Source: Amoebophrya sp. A120 (taxonomy: Eukaryota > Sar > Dinophyceae > Syndiniales > Amoebophryaceae). From it: a stretch of 64,000 bases of DNA. A program made the translations under genes and the position numbers. Below, piece by piece: positions 45,859-57,300 of this stretch. The stretch is taken from assembly GCA_905178155.1 (NCBI GenBank), contig CAJINV010000021.1, positions 225,760 through 289,759 of the forward strand, in the 5' to 3' direction. Below the pieces are notes generated by a model. It was not told where the DNA came from. It saw nothing but the letters and a program-made list of their open reading frames with translations, and did no database searches. Numbering within the stretch: position 1 is the stretch's first letter; each line of letters starts with the position of its first letter.

Positions 45859-48800
45859 ATGGCGGAAGCGCAGCCGGCAAGTAGCAGTTCAAGTTCTTCA
45901 TTCACCGTGACACGGCTGACAACTCCTGGCTATGATCCAGCCCTCCTCAAGCGCGCGCGCGGTCATCCAATAGCCAGCGGTTTTTCCGGGAAAGCCAAGG
46001 TGCCAAAGGTTGATGAACAAATAAAAGAAGCTCGCAACGACCTTAACGACAAGAACCCTGTCTTGGAATCAGCGTCTACTTCCTCTTCGAACTCCGTTGA
46101 GAAGTCGACTGCACCGGCGTCCACCACGGGAAATTCCCTCCTCCACTCTCTTACGGACAAACCAGAGGTCTTCGCTGCACCTTCGCCAGAAACTACAGGA
46201 CACGGACGGCCAAGGAAGTTGAAATCTTCCAAATCAGCATTGCAGAAGACGCACGCGTTGCGCATGATCAAGAAGATTCAACAAGCTGTGTTCAAACACC
46301 AGAAGCGGGGCCGGAAGATCGGGTGGAGGAAGGATAAAGAAAAAGGATCGGGATCCACTCTTTCACCTACTGGTGGAAAAGTAAAAGACAAGCGTTTCGC
46401 GAGCAGCCTGAATGTGAATGGAACAAAAAGAAATTCTTCACCCTCCCCGGAATCCGAATCTACTGGAGAAGATTATCTACAACATGGCTTGATGTCCTTC
46501 TGGGACGGTCCAGCCTTGGCATCCGTTGGCGAAATAGACAAATGGCAACCCGGTCAGGCGCGGGCGATTTCGCTAAATAATCAGCTCCCCTTCATCGGGG
46601 AGATTTTAGACGAGCTGAAAAAAGATGACACGTTTTTCACTACCGTCGAGCGCGATGGCTGCGCGGTGCGAGTGCCTCGTGTCCCCGATGGGAAGATGTT
46701 GACTCCGAGGGCCCTTGCGATCGCCATGATCAAAGCAGCGCCCCCGGAAACGTTCCAGATGATGCGCTGCCATCCGTTCTGGTCTGGGAACGGTTGGGAA
46801 GGCTCGGATAAGTCTCTTGCGGCGTCAAAAATTCCCGACACAAGCAAGGATGGATGGGAAAACAGCCCGGAGATCGCAAGTTTGACGCCCTATGTCAGTA
46901 TGTACTGGACCGAGTACAGCCAGCCGGCCGGAAGCTATCTTCTGTTGAAGGTAAGCCTAGGCGATTGTAGTATGCGATCACTTGTTACCTATACCTGTGG
47001 CCTTGAGCAGTGAAGCTGATCTTGTGTTGCCCTCGTTTTGTCATCGTCTTTCCACGTAGTTCAGGCACTTGTGCTTGCACACGTATTTTTACAACTCACG
47101 CTCAGGTTCCGCAGATGTGCAAAGCGAGTTCCAGTCGAGACGTGGCGTGGCTGTGCCGCGTTGAGCCAACTTCCTACGAGATTTTCCGTCGCTTCGCCAA
47201 CCGGCCGCCCGGGCTGAGCAACATGACTCAGACTCCCCAGCACCCCATGTTCCAGCTGTACCCACAGAAGAACGCCGGCCCTCGGCAACCCTCACCCGAG
47301 CAGCAGGAGCAGCTGAAGAAGCTCCCCCCAGTGTTGCTTGAGCAGTACCGCCTGGTGACCGTCGTGGCCCGCGTCGATTCGGAGTTTGCTAAAGGGCTCA
47401 ACAGGAGGCATCGTCGAACGACAGTTCGCATGAACGATGAGCAGGTGCGTAAATTGTTGAAGCACTGCGGGGTGTTGAGTCATGGGGACGGCTTTGAGAA
47501 AAACGCGCTTTTGCAATCGCACTCGCAGTCGGCCACATCTTCTTCCGGTAATAAAACGAAAATGGATCAAGCGGACCATCACGAAGACAAGCGGACCACC
47601 ATGGTGTCGTCGCAGGACAATGACAGAGAGAACAGTCTTCATCTCGGAAACAGGGATGTTGGAGGTGGTGCCGGTATTTCGTCTTCGCAGCTGCAATTAC
47701 TTGCAGGCGGGGGAGAGCGGGAAACACGAAAAGTCACAGGCGTAGAGGGAAAGACACCTCTTGGCGTCGACGATCAGAGGATGTTTCAACTTCTCGACGA
47801 CTTTTTCGAGAAAAAGAAGGGCGTGAAGACGAAAGCACTGACGCAGACTCGTATCGGGTCACAGAAGAATTGGGTAAAAAGCTTGAGTCTGGGCGTCGCC
47901 AAGCATTACCACAGAGGCTGCGTCCCAACGAAGCACATGAAGAAATTGTCCAACGACGAAGATAAACGCAGGGTCTGCGAAGAGATAGCGCAGAGCCTGA
48001 ATAGTGACCAGAGTCGAATTCGCCATTTGCGTGCAACGAAAAAGACGGCTGAATCCGAGGCAAGTAAAACAACAAGTAGTAGGCCCACCTCCACCACTGC
48101 CCGGCAGCGCCAAGCTGCGACGTCAAATTCAGGTTTCACCGTCGGCGAAAATGTAACGCCGTTCTACTACAGCTCTGTGAACATCCACCAGAAAGCAACA
48201 ACGAAGCCCCATTTCGACAAGGGAAATTTTGGCGACTCTGTGGTGCACACCGTAGGGCGATTTCGCGGAGGCGGGCTCTTCGTTCACGATCCAAGCGTGA
48301 AACTTTCCGACCTCGACCCGAGCCTACCCCATATTCACGATCCGGTCGATGGCCGGGCGGTCCGTCTGGAAGTTTCAGCAGAATTAGCGGAAAACAAGAA
48401 GGAGCGGAACGGGTTGCGTGGCGCCAAGCTCCACGAACAGATGGAAGACGAGGCTCAAGAAGAACATCTTGACTCTACGAGCGGGTCGTCGTCGTCCTCA
48501 TCGAGCAAAAGAAAAAAGATAAAGAAGTACTACATTTTCGGACGGGAGTACCGCGCGAAGTTCTTACGGTTGAATGCGAGCCAGATCCTGCACGCTACGA
48601 TGCCGTTTGAGGGCGAGCGGTATTGTCTCGTGTACTTTCTCCACACCAGCCTGCCGGACCTTCGCACGCGGCAAGGGAGGGGACCCGACGACTTTGTGGC
48701 GTTGCTGGACTACTTGATTGGTTTGGGCTTTCCGGTGCCAAGATCCGCGGAAAGCGAGTTTTGGCCGGCGGTGGATCTTGCGCCGTCGATGAATAGCAAC

Positions 48801-48923
48801 CCTGCGAATAAAGGGGCCAGCGGCTCTGCCGGCTCGGAACAGGAAGTGATCGATCTAACCCGGGAGCCGAGCGAGGTGATCGAGCTGAGCAGCTCGTCAG
48901 AAGACGAGGACGAGGCGGAGTGA
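45859..48923 (+). CDS. TET/JBP-like 2OG-Fe(II) oxygenase, copy 2 (969 aa)
   Basis: Exons 45859-46950 and 47106-48923 join in phase through a GT-AG intron (46951-47105). The ATG at 45859 (MAEAQPASSSSSSSFTVTRL) has a good context. The N-terminal half has basic, Ser-rich linkers and a globular block (LPFIGEILDELKKDD; ETFQMMRCHPFWSGNGW) that copies 1 and 3 do not obviously share. The catalytic core has KPHFDKGNFGDS (H-x-D), GGGLFVHDPS, ILHATMPFEGERY (distal His and Arg) and LVYFLHTSLPDL. A Ser/Lys insert (SSSSSSKRKKIKK) splits the core, and the tail is acidic (SSSEDEDEAE), with EVIDLTREP resembling a SUMO-interaction motif. The gene lies head-to-tail with copies 1 and 3, which points to gene duplication. 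All residues needed for metal and 2OG binding are present. Confidence 0.75.
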
Positions 48924-49737
48924 AGGCCTTTTGTCGACGACAGTGCCGGCCGTTTTTCTTCGGGCTTTAGCTTGAAGGTTTCCACCTACACAAGCTGCCA
49001 GAGGCATCGCAGCCATAAGGTGCAATACATTTTTGCGACACTGAATCCTCCTCACACATGCTAGTGTGTCTATCGATTCGGATTCTATTTGTTGATCATC
49101 TCCGTCGCCTTCATCTAGATTCATATTCCTATTTCAACAATCAAGACCAGCCTTGAGCATAGCTAGCTTTAACTTTCTTACAATGACGAACCGCAAGAGT
49201 TTTTCTTTTTCAAATCGCGAACGCAGCGTGTTAAACAGAACGTGACATTATGAGGAGGTGGCGCTGTATTGACATCGAGCGAAGTGTTGTTCCTGTTGCT
49301 GTAGTCGGTCCTCCTTTCATGGACAGATCGATGCCAGCAAGGCAAGTGCTCTTGCCGCTCTTCTAGTCCTCGTGAAAACAAGAACTACAGGCAGCTACTT
49401 CACAAGCTGCAGCTACTTCGCGTCTGAATACAGATCCTGATTTTCAGCTGGAGTTCCTCCTTTCGTTTTCTTGATCAGCTGTACCTTAGACAGGGTTATT
49501 CTTGGTAGACTTCATAATTGTCTCATCGATGAAATTGGAGTTTCGGAAGAAAAGTAATAATCGTTGTTCGACACCCATTTCCATGTAGTTTTCTGCCAGC
49601 CCGCTTTCAGCCAGATGTAGCTCCACTTCGAGATTAGTATGCGGCACAAATTATATTTGCTACTCAAATAATGTACATGCAGTGCGATATTAAAATTGAA
49701 GCGAGCACGAACACGAAGGTGGATTGAAATTTCAAAA
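48924..49737. other. Intergenic region
   Basis: No gene is supported on either strand. The minus-strand ORFs overlapping 49500-50310 have no recognisable domain and oppose the small + strand gene that follows. Confidence 0.45.
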
Positions 49738-49998
49738 ATGCCGCCGGCGTCAGCTGCTTCTGCAGGCGCGAAAGAAGATACCAAGAATCAATGTCGGAAG
49801 CTGGAAGTCCGGAAGAAAAACGGGAAAGTGGCAGCTGCTTCAGTTGTGCCATTGAAAAGCAACAGTAAGGGAAAGGGCGTGTCGAACGATGTGGGAAAAA
49901 AGAAAAAAGTTGTGCATTACGTTTATGGTACAACCGGCGGACACGTTGCCTACATCGGCCGTATGTACCTGATGAAAAATGGCAGCGAATTGCAGTAG
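49738..49998 (+). CDS. Small basic protein (86 aa), unknown
   Basis: An ORF from the ATG at 49738 (MPPASAASAGAKEDTKNQC). The first 60 residues are Lys/Ser/Ala-rich (LEVRKKNGKVAAASVVPLK), ending in KKKK. The last 25 (VVHYVYGTTGGHVAYIGRMY, then LMKNGSELQ) look like a folded segment. It may be a first exon of a longer gene or a small nuclear protein; no family is recognised. Confidence 0.45.
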   Translation: MPPASAASAGAKEDTKNQCRKLEVRKKNGKVAAASVVPLKSNSKGKGVSNDVGKKKKVVHYVYGTTGGHVAYIGRMYLMKNGSELQ

Positions 49999-50377
49999 GA
50001 CTTTGGGAAAAAATACCTTCACACAGAGCAAGTGGATGCATGTGTTGATCTTTTTCTTTGATGTAGTTTTTGTGCGCCAGCAGCCAGACCACCCATGTAC
50101 GCGAAGATCGCGGTCCTTGCGTAAGTAACAGGGCCCTCGGTCCTTTGATATCATTTTTGTCAAGACAAAAGAAGTGAGGATGGAACCACGACGAGCAGTG
50201 GCATAATTGCAAGTGGTGGCGGAATGATCGTAGTTGAATTGCCTGTACTTCTATGGAGGTATATTTTCCCTGCATAAGCATGCAGGCAATCTGTGCTCTC
50301 AGCCGTACCACGCACTAGTAGCATTTCAGAACAGCGGGCAAACAGCTGCTGAATTTGCACGGCAGCGAGCGGTCGAG

Positions 50378-51841
50378 ATGCGGAACTGCAGAGCGCAACC
50401 GGTCAACATGAAGGAGATGCGACAGCTTCGTGTAACGCCGCACGTGCGCCGTCTGTGGAACGCTGCGATGGCGGAACAAAGTCAAGTTCGCCCCCAATGC
50501 TTCCAACTAGTGCCGCTTCCACTCCGAGCAGACACGCGGCCTAAGCGAGCTCACTCAGACACCGCCCCAATGACGGACTGTGTCACTGGAGAGTTATTAC
50601 CACTGGGGTTTGCAACTGCTGTGCTGCGCCACACTGCCGCGCTGCTGTGGCGGTACCTTCGAGGCCGTGGGGCAGCAGTAGAGCACGTGGAGGAGATCTG
50701 CAAGGCAGTGCTCGGCATCCAAGGAATGCAGTGGGTTTCCGCGTGCACGCCACTGTGGGTCGATGCGTGCGGGAAGTGCAATCACATTCACACCGAGGTC
50801 GGTACCGGCCAGTCTTTTTTGGAAAAGGCCGGGCGACTAGTTAAGACCAAGCACAATGGACACGGCCGGGAGCTTGTCGCCAAGGGGAAGTTCGAGCGAG
50901 ATCACCTAGACGGCCGCACCCTGCGGTCTGCGCTCCTGTTCCTCGCGTCAGACTCCCATCGGTGGACGGCCCGCAGCGAGGAGGAGTTTGGTATGGCCGC
51001 TGACCTTTTGACGACTCCCCGCCTGACCGGACTTCGGCGGAAACGACTCGCTGTGGTGTTGCGTCGTCTTTGCAACTACTCTCCTCGCCCTGTTCGCCTC
51101 GCAATCTGGCGCAGCATCCTGCGGCGTGGGAAGACTTTCTGGAACAGGAAGTGGACCACCATCAGGTTTTGTTCTTTGGCTCGCAAATTTTGCGGACGCA
51201 TCCGTGGACATCGAGCTGTGCTTCGATTCGAGGCCTTGGCGATGCAGAAGCGTCAGTTTTTCTCGAAGCCGACGAAGGAGTCGCGGCTTTGGCATGCTTC
51301 AGCGACTTCGGACTTTGACCGCTGGCTACACCTCGCATCTTCGGCTGGCGTTAGAGGCTGGCGCGCTGGTATGTACACGTCGACCATTGTTAAGGCTCTC
51401 CCGGCCGGATTGCGGAATTTGGTCCCAACTCGGGGGAAGATCTCGAGCACTAAGAATGGCGGTGAGGCGACCATTGCTATTCCCGTCGGTGGCGGGATGC
51501 AGGTGAGTCAAGAAGAGAACAACGACCGTAGTACGCGCAAGGATGTTTTCGTCCTCGGCGATGAGAAACAGAAACCGGTGGAATTGCAGAAACAAAACCT
51601 CGAAACGCTGTTCTGGTGTCCCGCATCTTCGACGGAACGACCCGCAGTAGCAACACAAGCGGCAAGCTTCTCCACATCGTCATCGACGTCTTCTTCTTTG
51701 GACAATAAGCCATTGCTGAGCACCAGCACCAGCAGCACTTCTATGGGCGCGAGTGCCGGCGCGCCTCCCTGTCCATTGAGGAAGCGGATGAAGTTAAGCG
51801 GCTTCGTGGAGGGCGTTCGGATCGTGTATCCATCGCAATGA
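50378..51841 (+). CDS. Unknown protein, possibly the 5' part of oxygenase copy 3
   Basis: An ORF of 487 aa from the ATG at 50378 (MRNCRAQPVNMKEMRQL); the frame is open upstream to 50234, so it may begin at a splice acceptor. It is Arg/Trp-rich and helical (LRHTAALLWRYLRGRGAAVE; FWNRKWTTIRFCSLARKFCG), with a Cys/His stretch (DACGKCNHIH). A strong donor, ATGCAG|GTGAGT, at 51503 is in phase with acceptors near 52125-52128, just before oxygenase copy 3. If that intron is used, this ORF is the N-terminal exon of that gene and the Ser-rich end (51503-51841) is intronic. If not, it is a separate gene ending at 51841. No domain is recognised. Confidence 0.5.
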   Translation: MRNCRAQPVNMKEMRQLRVTPHVRRLWNAAMAEQSQVRPQCFQLVPLPLRADTRPKRAHSDTAPMTDCVTGELLPLGFATAVLRHTAALLWRYLRGRGAAVEHVEEICKAVLGIQGMQWVSACTPLWVDACGKCNHIHTEVGTGQSFLEKAGRLVKTKHNGHGRELVAKGKFERDHLDGRTLRSALLFLASDSHRWTARSEEEFGMAADLLTTPRLTGLRRKRLAVVLRRLCNYSPRPVRLAIWRSILRRGKTFWNRKWTTIRFCSLARKFCGRIRGHRAVLRFEALAMQKRQFFSKPTKESRLWHASATSDFDRWLHLASSAGVRGWRAGMYTSTIVKALPAGLRNLVPTRGKISSTKNGGEATIAIPVGGGMQVSQEENNDRSTRKDVFVLGDEKQKPVELQKQNLETLFWCPASSTERPAVATQAASFSTSSSTSSSLDNKPLLSTSTSSTSMGASAGAPPCPLRKRMKLSGFVEGVRIVYPSQ

Positions 51842-52086
51842 TCACGGGTTGGGATTTACTAGAGGAATGCAGCAGTTTAATGCACCCGAAATGAGATGAC
51901 GATGAGGCAGTCCTACTCGACCATTTCGTATCTTCTACGAAGTACTTAATACGGAAGGCACTGCAACATTGTCTTGTGTAGTCGAGGTTTTTTGTTCGTC
52001 TACTTCTTATCGGTATGTTTTTTGTCGATTTTTTTCCAATAGAGGTGCATGCGGTGGGTTGCAATTACATTTACATTTAGTATTGA

Positions 52087-53580
52087 TGTCCCGCTCCCGG
52101 CGCGTTTGCGATCGATACGGCGAAGCAGATAATCATACACGACGACACACCCAGGGAGGAAATTAAGAAAGCGTGGACGGAATTCGTTGCGAGCGGGCCG
52201 TCCCTGGAGGAGGCGAAAAAGTGGCGGTATTGGCCAAGTAAAAATCTTAATCTTACTGACGAGGGCAGGAGCCGGGGAGGGAAAAACGCGCAGGAGACGA
52301 TCCGTGCCGTTTTTGGCCGAGAGTTTCATGTCCTCGGCCATGAGGCAAGGGCACGGAAGCGCCAGTTGCAGGATAAATCGCACAACATGTCGTTTGGCCA
52401 GAAGGTACATGATGAAAAAAGAGGAACATCAGTATTAGATAACCCCGCCGCGGAAGGTTTCGTTGGTGGTCGTGGAGCGCAGGTGCCGCTGGTCTCGTCG
52501 GGGGGGTCCGCGGGTTCCGTCGCTGCCCCAGCCGCTGCCAAAAAGACATCGGAACAACACTTGTTGAGCACGATGGACGGCTCCCCTAGTCGTGCTAGTG
52601 CGCGGCGCTTTCCGTCCCTCCTAGAGATTCTCGACGATGTGTTCGACAATCCAAACCCGGAGAAGCGCAAGGACGAAGGTTGCGTGCAGAACAAGGAACT
52701 TCGGCAGACTCGCGTTGGGGCAAGCAGCAAGCAAGAGCGCCCGTTGAGCGCCACCCTCGGCGCGACTATCCACCCCATCAAAGGGTGCACAATCGCCGTC
52801 GATACCAAGAAGCTCAAGACCAGCCACGACAACTACCTCTGTGTGGAGCTGGCCGACTTTCTCAATTGCCGTCGGGACGAAATTTGCCACCTGTCTACAC
52901 TACCCGGGAATCTGTCGGCGAACAGCGAGGGCGCCACGGCAACCTCGCACTTTCGGTTTACGTATAGCAGTATGGTGGTCCACCTGAACGCGCAGACGCA
53001 GCCGCACCTAGACCGCGGAAACGTCGGTGACTCAGTTCTAACCTCGGTCGGAGATTTTGTCGGTGGCGGCGTGTTCGTGCATGATCCAACGTTAGTTTTG
53101 GCAGATGTGGATCTGGATCTACCCGCCGTGCATGCAACGGTTGACGGCCGGCCGGTGGCGCTAGACGTTTGCGAGAAGATTGCCAGCGATCCGAAGGAGC
53201 AGGCGCGTTTGTTTGGGAGTGCCGCAAATGGGAACAAGCCACCGGAAAATATCCTCCACGCCTACCCCGCGTCCCACAAGAAGGCGGGTGGCCACTTTAT
53301 TCTAGGTCGCGAGTTTGACACGAAGGACAAGTTCCTGCAGTTTAACGCCGGAGAAAACATCCACGCTACGATGCCGTGGACGGGGAAAAGATACGCGGTG
53401 GTTTTGTTTACGCATTCGATCCTGGCGAAGTCGCGGAAGAGGAAGGGACAGGGGATGGAGAATTTCGTTGCCTTGATGACCCAGCTACGCGAAGAGCTCG
53501 GGTTTCCGTTACCAAGTGTGAATGAGGAAGCGTATTGGTCGGGCATTTTACAAGCTCTGGTGGATAAACAAAAGAAATAG
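52087..53580 (+). CDS. TET/JBP-like 2OG-Fe(II) oxygenase, copy 3
   Basis: The frame is open from 52087 to the stop at 53580; the first ATG is at 52387, but the upstream in-frame peptide (TPREEIKKAWTEFVASGPSL) looks real, so the true start is in an earlier exon. The N-terminal segment ends in ILDDVFDNPNPEKRK and ELRQTR, shared with copy 1, then LCVELADFLNCRRDEICHL. The core has QPHLDRGNVGDS (H-x-D, about 53008), GGGVFVHDPTLVL, LQFNAGENIHATMPWTGKRY (distal His and Arg) and AVVLFTHS. It is the closest of the three to copy 1. All catalytic residues are kept. The likely role is oxidation of a nucleobase, inferred from family alone. Confidence 0.7.
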   Translation, partial: CPAPGAFAIDTAKQIIIHDDTPREEIKKAWTEFVASGPSLEEAKKWRYWPSKNLNLTDEGRSRGGKNAQETIRAVFGREFHVLGHEARARKRQLQDKSHNMSFGQKVHDEKRGTSVLDNPAAEGFVGGRGAQVPLVSSGGSAGSVAAPAAAKKTSEQHLLSTMDGSPSRASARRFPSLLEILDDVFDNPNPEKRKDEGCVQNKELRQTRVGASSKQERPLSATLGATIHPIKGCTIAVDTKKLKTSHDNYLCVELADFLNCRRDEICHLSTLPGNLSANSEGATATSHFRFTYSSMVVHLNAQTQPHLDRGNVGDSVLTSVGDFVGGGVFVHDPTLVLADVDLDLPAVHATVDGRPVALDVCEKIASDPKEQARLFGSAANGNKPPENILHAYPASHKKAGGHFILGREFDTKDKFLQFNAGENIHATMPWTGKRYAVVLFTHSILAKSRKRKGQGMENFVALMTQLREELGFPLPSVNEEAYWSGILQALVDKQKK

Positions 53581-54348
53581 AAGACGCTTGTGGAAGATAG
53601 ATGAAAGTGAGGCTCTTTTTTGATGTGGTACCACTTCGACTTCCAGGTGGGTCTGGATAAAACATTCGACCTTCTCGATATTTTTGCTCTTTCGGGTGCT
53701 CGTAGCAAACGTGTTCTTGGTGCTGCTATGTTCAATCGACGTTTCTGGAGGTTGATCTAGTTCAGTTCTGTGGCAATAATGATCATGTCGTGAATTCGAA
53801 TTCGTCTCGGTTGTTGTGGTCTTCTGCACAAACAAAAGCAATGAACAACTTTGAAATAATGTGTAGCTCAAGTTCATCGCGTTGGTGTTGCTACGGATCC
53901 CCAGCTTTCGTTCTGCTGCAAGTTCTCTACATTTGGATCCACGACATCTACATTCTGCATTGATTTCTTATAGTCATCCATCGTGTCGTGGTGTCCTGGC
54001 GTATCCGGTTGCGCACCTCTAGCTCCGATGCGTAAGTAGTGACGCTCTTGACTCACTAGGAAGATTTCGTGGTTCGCACGTTGTTTGATTTCGTTGAAGC
54101 AAAAGATTGATCAATTTCAATCTTTGAAAGATGTTGAAGATCTTGGACTGACCTCGGTGTTGCAGGTCGCTAAACAAGCTAGCACAAGATTTTTTCAACG
54201 ACGAAACCAGGAGCCTTGCAACGGCGCTCTTACAACTTTCGAAAATGATGTAGATACGACGTGAAGATTTGATATTTGACCAGACACAAATGGAGATGAT
54301 GAACAAAAGTCCGAGCCAAAGGTAAAGCAAACTACAGTATGAAATAAA
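53581..54348. other. Intergenic region
   Basis: About 770 bp without supported genes, separating the oxygenase cluster from the kinase-like gene. Minus-strand ORFs here lack protein character. Confidence 0.5.
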
Positions 54349-57300
54349 ATGTTGATGATGTCAGCTGTTGCGAACTCAAGGTCAAACGCACAGGTGCGCG
54401 AGGGGTCGGGTGTGCGTGCGACGTCCAAGCCCACAACATCGTCCTCTTCCAGCAGCAGCTCCTCCTCTCGTAGGCACCAGCACAGCGACAACTACGTCGA
54501 CGCGGAGGCAAAAGCAAAGCTGGCCTGGCTCGACGAAGTCAACGCACGGTGGCTGGTGCCGCCTGTGATTGAGGAAGCGAAACCGCTGAAGGTATCGGGC
54601 GGAACGGCGCACTTTTTTCGGGTGGTGAGATGCTCAGCAGCTTCTGCGGCGCCGTCCTCCTCCTCGTCGTGTAGAAGGATAAAAGTTTCTGAAAACTCCG
54701 GTAATTTGGATTTGCGCTGGGTACTCAAAGACCTCGACCACGCGCGCGAGGAAAGTGTTTTCTACGCGGCTCTGCGGGATGAAATCACAAAGGCGTACCC
54801 AGCAGCTGAGCAGCTACAACCAGAAAGTTGTACAACGGTAAGACCCGCGGCACAAGAAAAGGGAACAGATGATTTGCCCAACTCCAGGACTACGTCGAAG
54901 AAAAATACTCTGTCGAAAGCCTCACGCAGTGCGGCGCGCCGGCAGCGCCGATTGGTCCGGTTTGTCGACAGCTTTTTCTGCGTCTGCCCGGGCGAAGTCA
55001 CCTTGCCTGAGAGCGCACTAGTATCATCTTCTGCTCCTGACAGTAAAGACAAGCATGAACAAGGAAGAGCTCCTGAGCGCGTGCCCGCGTCAGTCGATCA
55101 GAGTCAGACAGAGCTTGAGCACCACATGCGGTTCGTATCCGCGGGCGATACTCCTGCTCGAGGATCGTCTGACCCGCGAGGGAATATTTTTCAAGAAAAA
55201 ACCAAACCGAGTCCTGTGACAGGGGAAACGACGCCTAAGCTGCTCGCCTCTTCCACCAGCTCGGAGGATGTACGTTCTCTGCACGGGAGTTGTTCCTCTG
55301 CGGAAAGAAAGCAGCTGCGCTCCTCACCCACGTTCGACGGCGCGCTGCCGACACTGGGCTGCAGCGCCGTGCTTCTCGGGAGCACGTCTTCGTCGCCGCT
55401 GCTTCCCTCGCCGGGATCAGTGTCGCCGGGCATGACGAAGAACGGTGGCCAGCTGATATCTGCAACGTCTGAAGGAGGACAAATGCTGGGAGGACATCAA
55501 CATCTTGAACCAGGTGAAAGTGAAGCCGCATGTTCAGCTTGTTCTGCAACCAACGCGCACCAACGACCCCAACCGCCAGGGGATAGTGCAACTACTCTTG
55601 AACTACAAACCGATAGTACCAAGACCCGTTCTTTTCTCATCCTGTCCGACATGTTCGCGAACTTCGACCGCCTCCGCTTTGCCGACGTCAAGATCGGGAA
55701 AGCCACCGCCGTGGCCAACTGGATGGGCAAGTCCGCCTTCCGTGCGTGGAAAAACCACCAGATCGACCGGTTGACCAACAGCGTGCACGAAGGGTACCGT
55801 GTGGAGGGCCTGGAAAACCCGCCGCCCGTCCTCTCCGACTACTCCGCCGTGGCGAACAGCAAAACGCTGTCCTTCCTCGCCAGCAGCCGGAAAATCGAGC
55901 GGATGACATTGCAGAGGTTGAGCGCTACGAAGTTCTGGCGGGTGTTTTTGGACTTGGCGGAGGAGGAGGTAGGCGTAGGGAGTTCGTCTGGAAAACACGA
56001 CAACCCAAGCGCAACAAGCTGCTTGGTTGAAGAGAAACTTGGTACTTCTAGGGGTCCTCCAATAACCGGTTCGTGCAGCCCTAGGGCGGGGGCCCAAAAT
56101 GTAATCACCACAATGTCCTCGTCTGTCTCAGAGCCGCTGTCTACTGCCCAAGTTTATCCTTCCCCCGCTTGTGGAGCGGGAGCTGCAGGCTGCACCAGTA
56201 ACCAAAAGTTTATCGTGACTGCAAGTAGACATCGGGCTCAAGAACATGATGTTTACCAACAGCAACAAGTGCAGCCCTGGAGTTCAAGTTCTCTTAGCTT
56301 GTGGAGCCGCAAAAAGGAGTTGTATGCGAGGTATGTTCTCCTCAGTGTGCTCGTCAAACTCACGAAGCTCGTGAACGGTCTGTGTCAGCTGGAGTGGCCG
56401 CAGATGTGGGTGGGGTCGAGTCTTGGGATTGGTTTCGACTTGAAACACGTTGACCACAGCAGGTTCGACAAGGACCAACGCGCCACCACTTCTACTATTA
56501 GCAGAGGTACGACCTCCGGGTCGCGGTCAGAAGACGGTTTAGGGACGACTGCTCCGTTTAGAAGTTGTAACTTTTCCAGCGCTACAACTCGCCCTGCTGC
56601 AATGTTTAGGAACCACCGGGAAGATGAAGACCAACAGTTACTCACGCCTGCTACAGATGACACGATAATCGACGTAGAGGACGAACCGGTGCTGGTGAAG
56701 TTGTTCGATTGGGGCCGCTCGGAGTACAACACGCAAGCGAACCACGAAGCGCTGACCCCCGAGGACCGCAAGCTCCGCGTGGATTACTGGCGGGGCTACT
56801 TGCAGAGTCTGCTGCTATGGATTGCAAATATGTCTGGGTCTAGGAAGAGGAAGTTGCGAAATTTGTCATGCTAGTCTGGCATGACTCTGAACTCTGTGTT
56901 GCGTCACCGCCAAGAGCTCCTCTTGCTTGTCATGCAAAAACGCAGTTTCTCATGCGGAGTACGCAACTCCGAACCACGGAAAAACTTGTCATGCTTGGCA
57001 GCGCATTACAGTGTGCTCACTATTCCCTTTCTTGCATCACAAGTTTCCAGACCCAGACATATTTGCATTTCATAGCTGCGATTGCTGTACCAATCCGCAC
57101 GGGTTTTCCTCCACCGGTTCGCCACCCCGGTGTGGCGCAGCGTGGTGGTCCAGTTGCAGGAGTTATCAAGTGCAAAAATGTAGTCTGGGTCTGGAAGATT
57201 GCAACTTGTCATGCTGTTTTTGGACTGTAAAAAAGTTTGTATTGCATGACAAGCAAGAGGGGCGCAATTGTGCTACACGGACAGGGCATTTCTCATGCGG

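Noticed and set aside
49664-50311. 215-aa minus-strand ORF
   Set aside because: No domain or codon pattern supports it; it overlaps the small + strand basic protein and the 5' side of the next + strand ORF.
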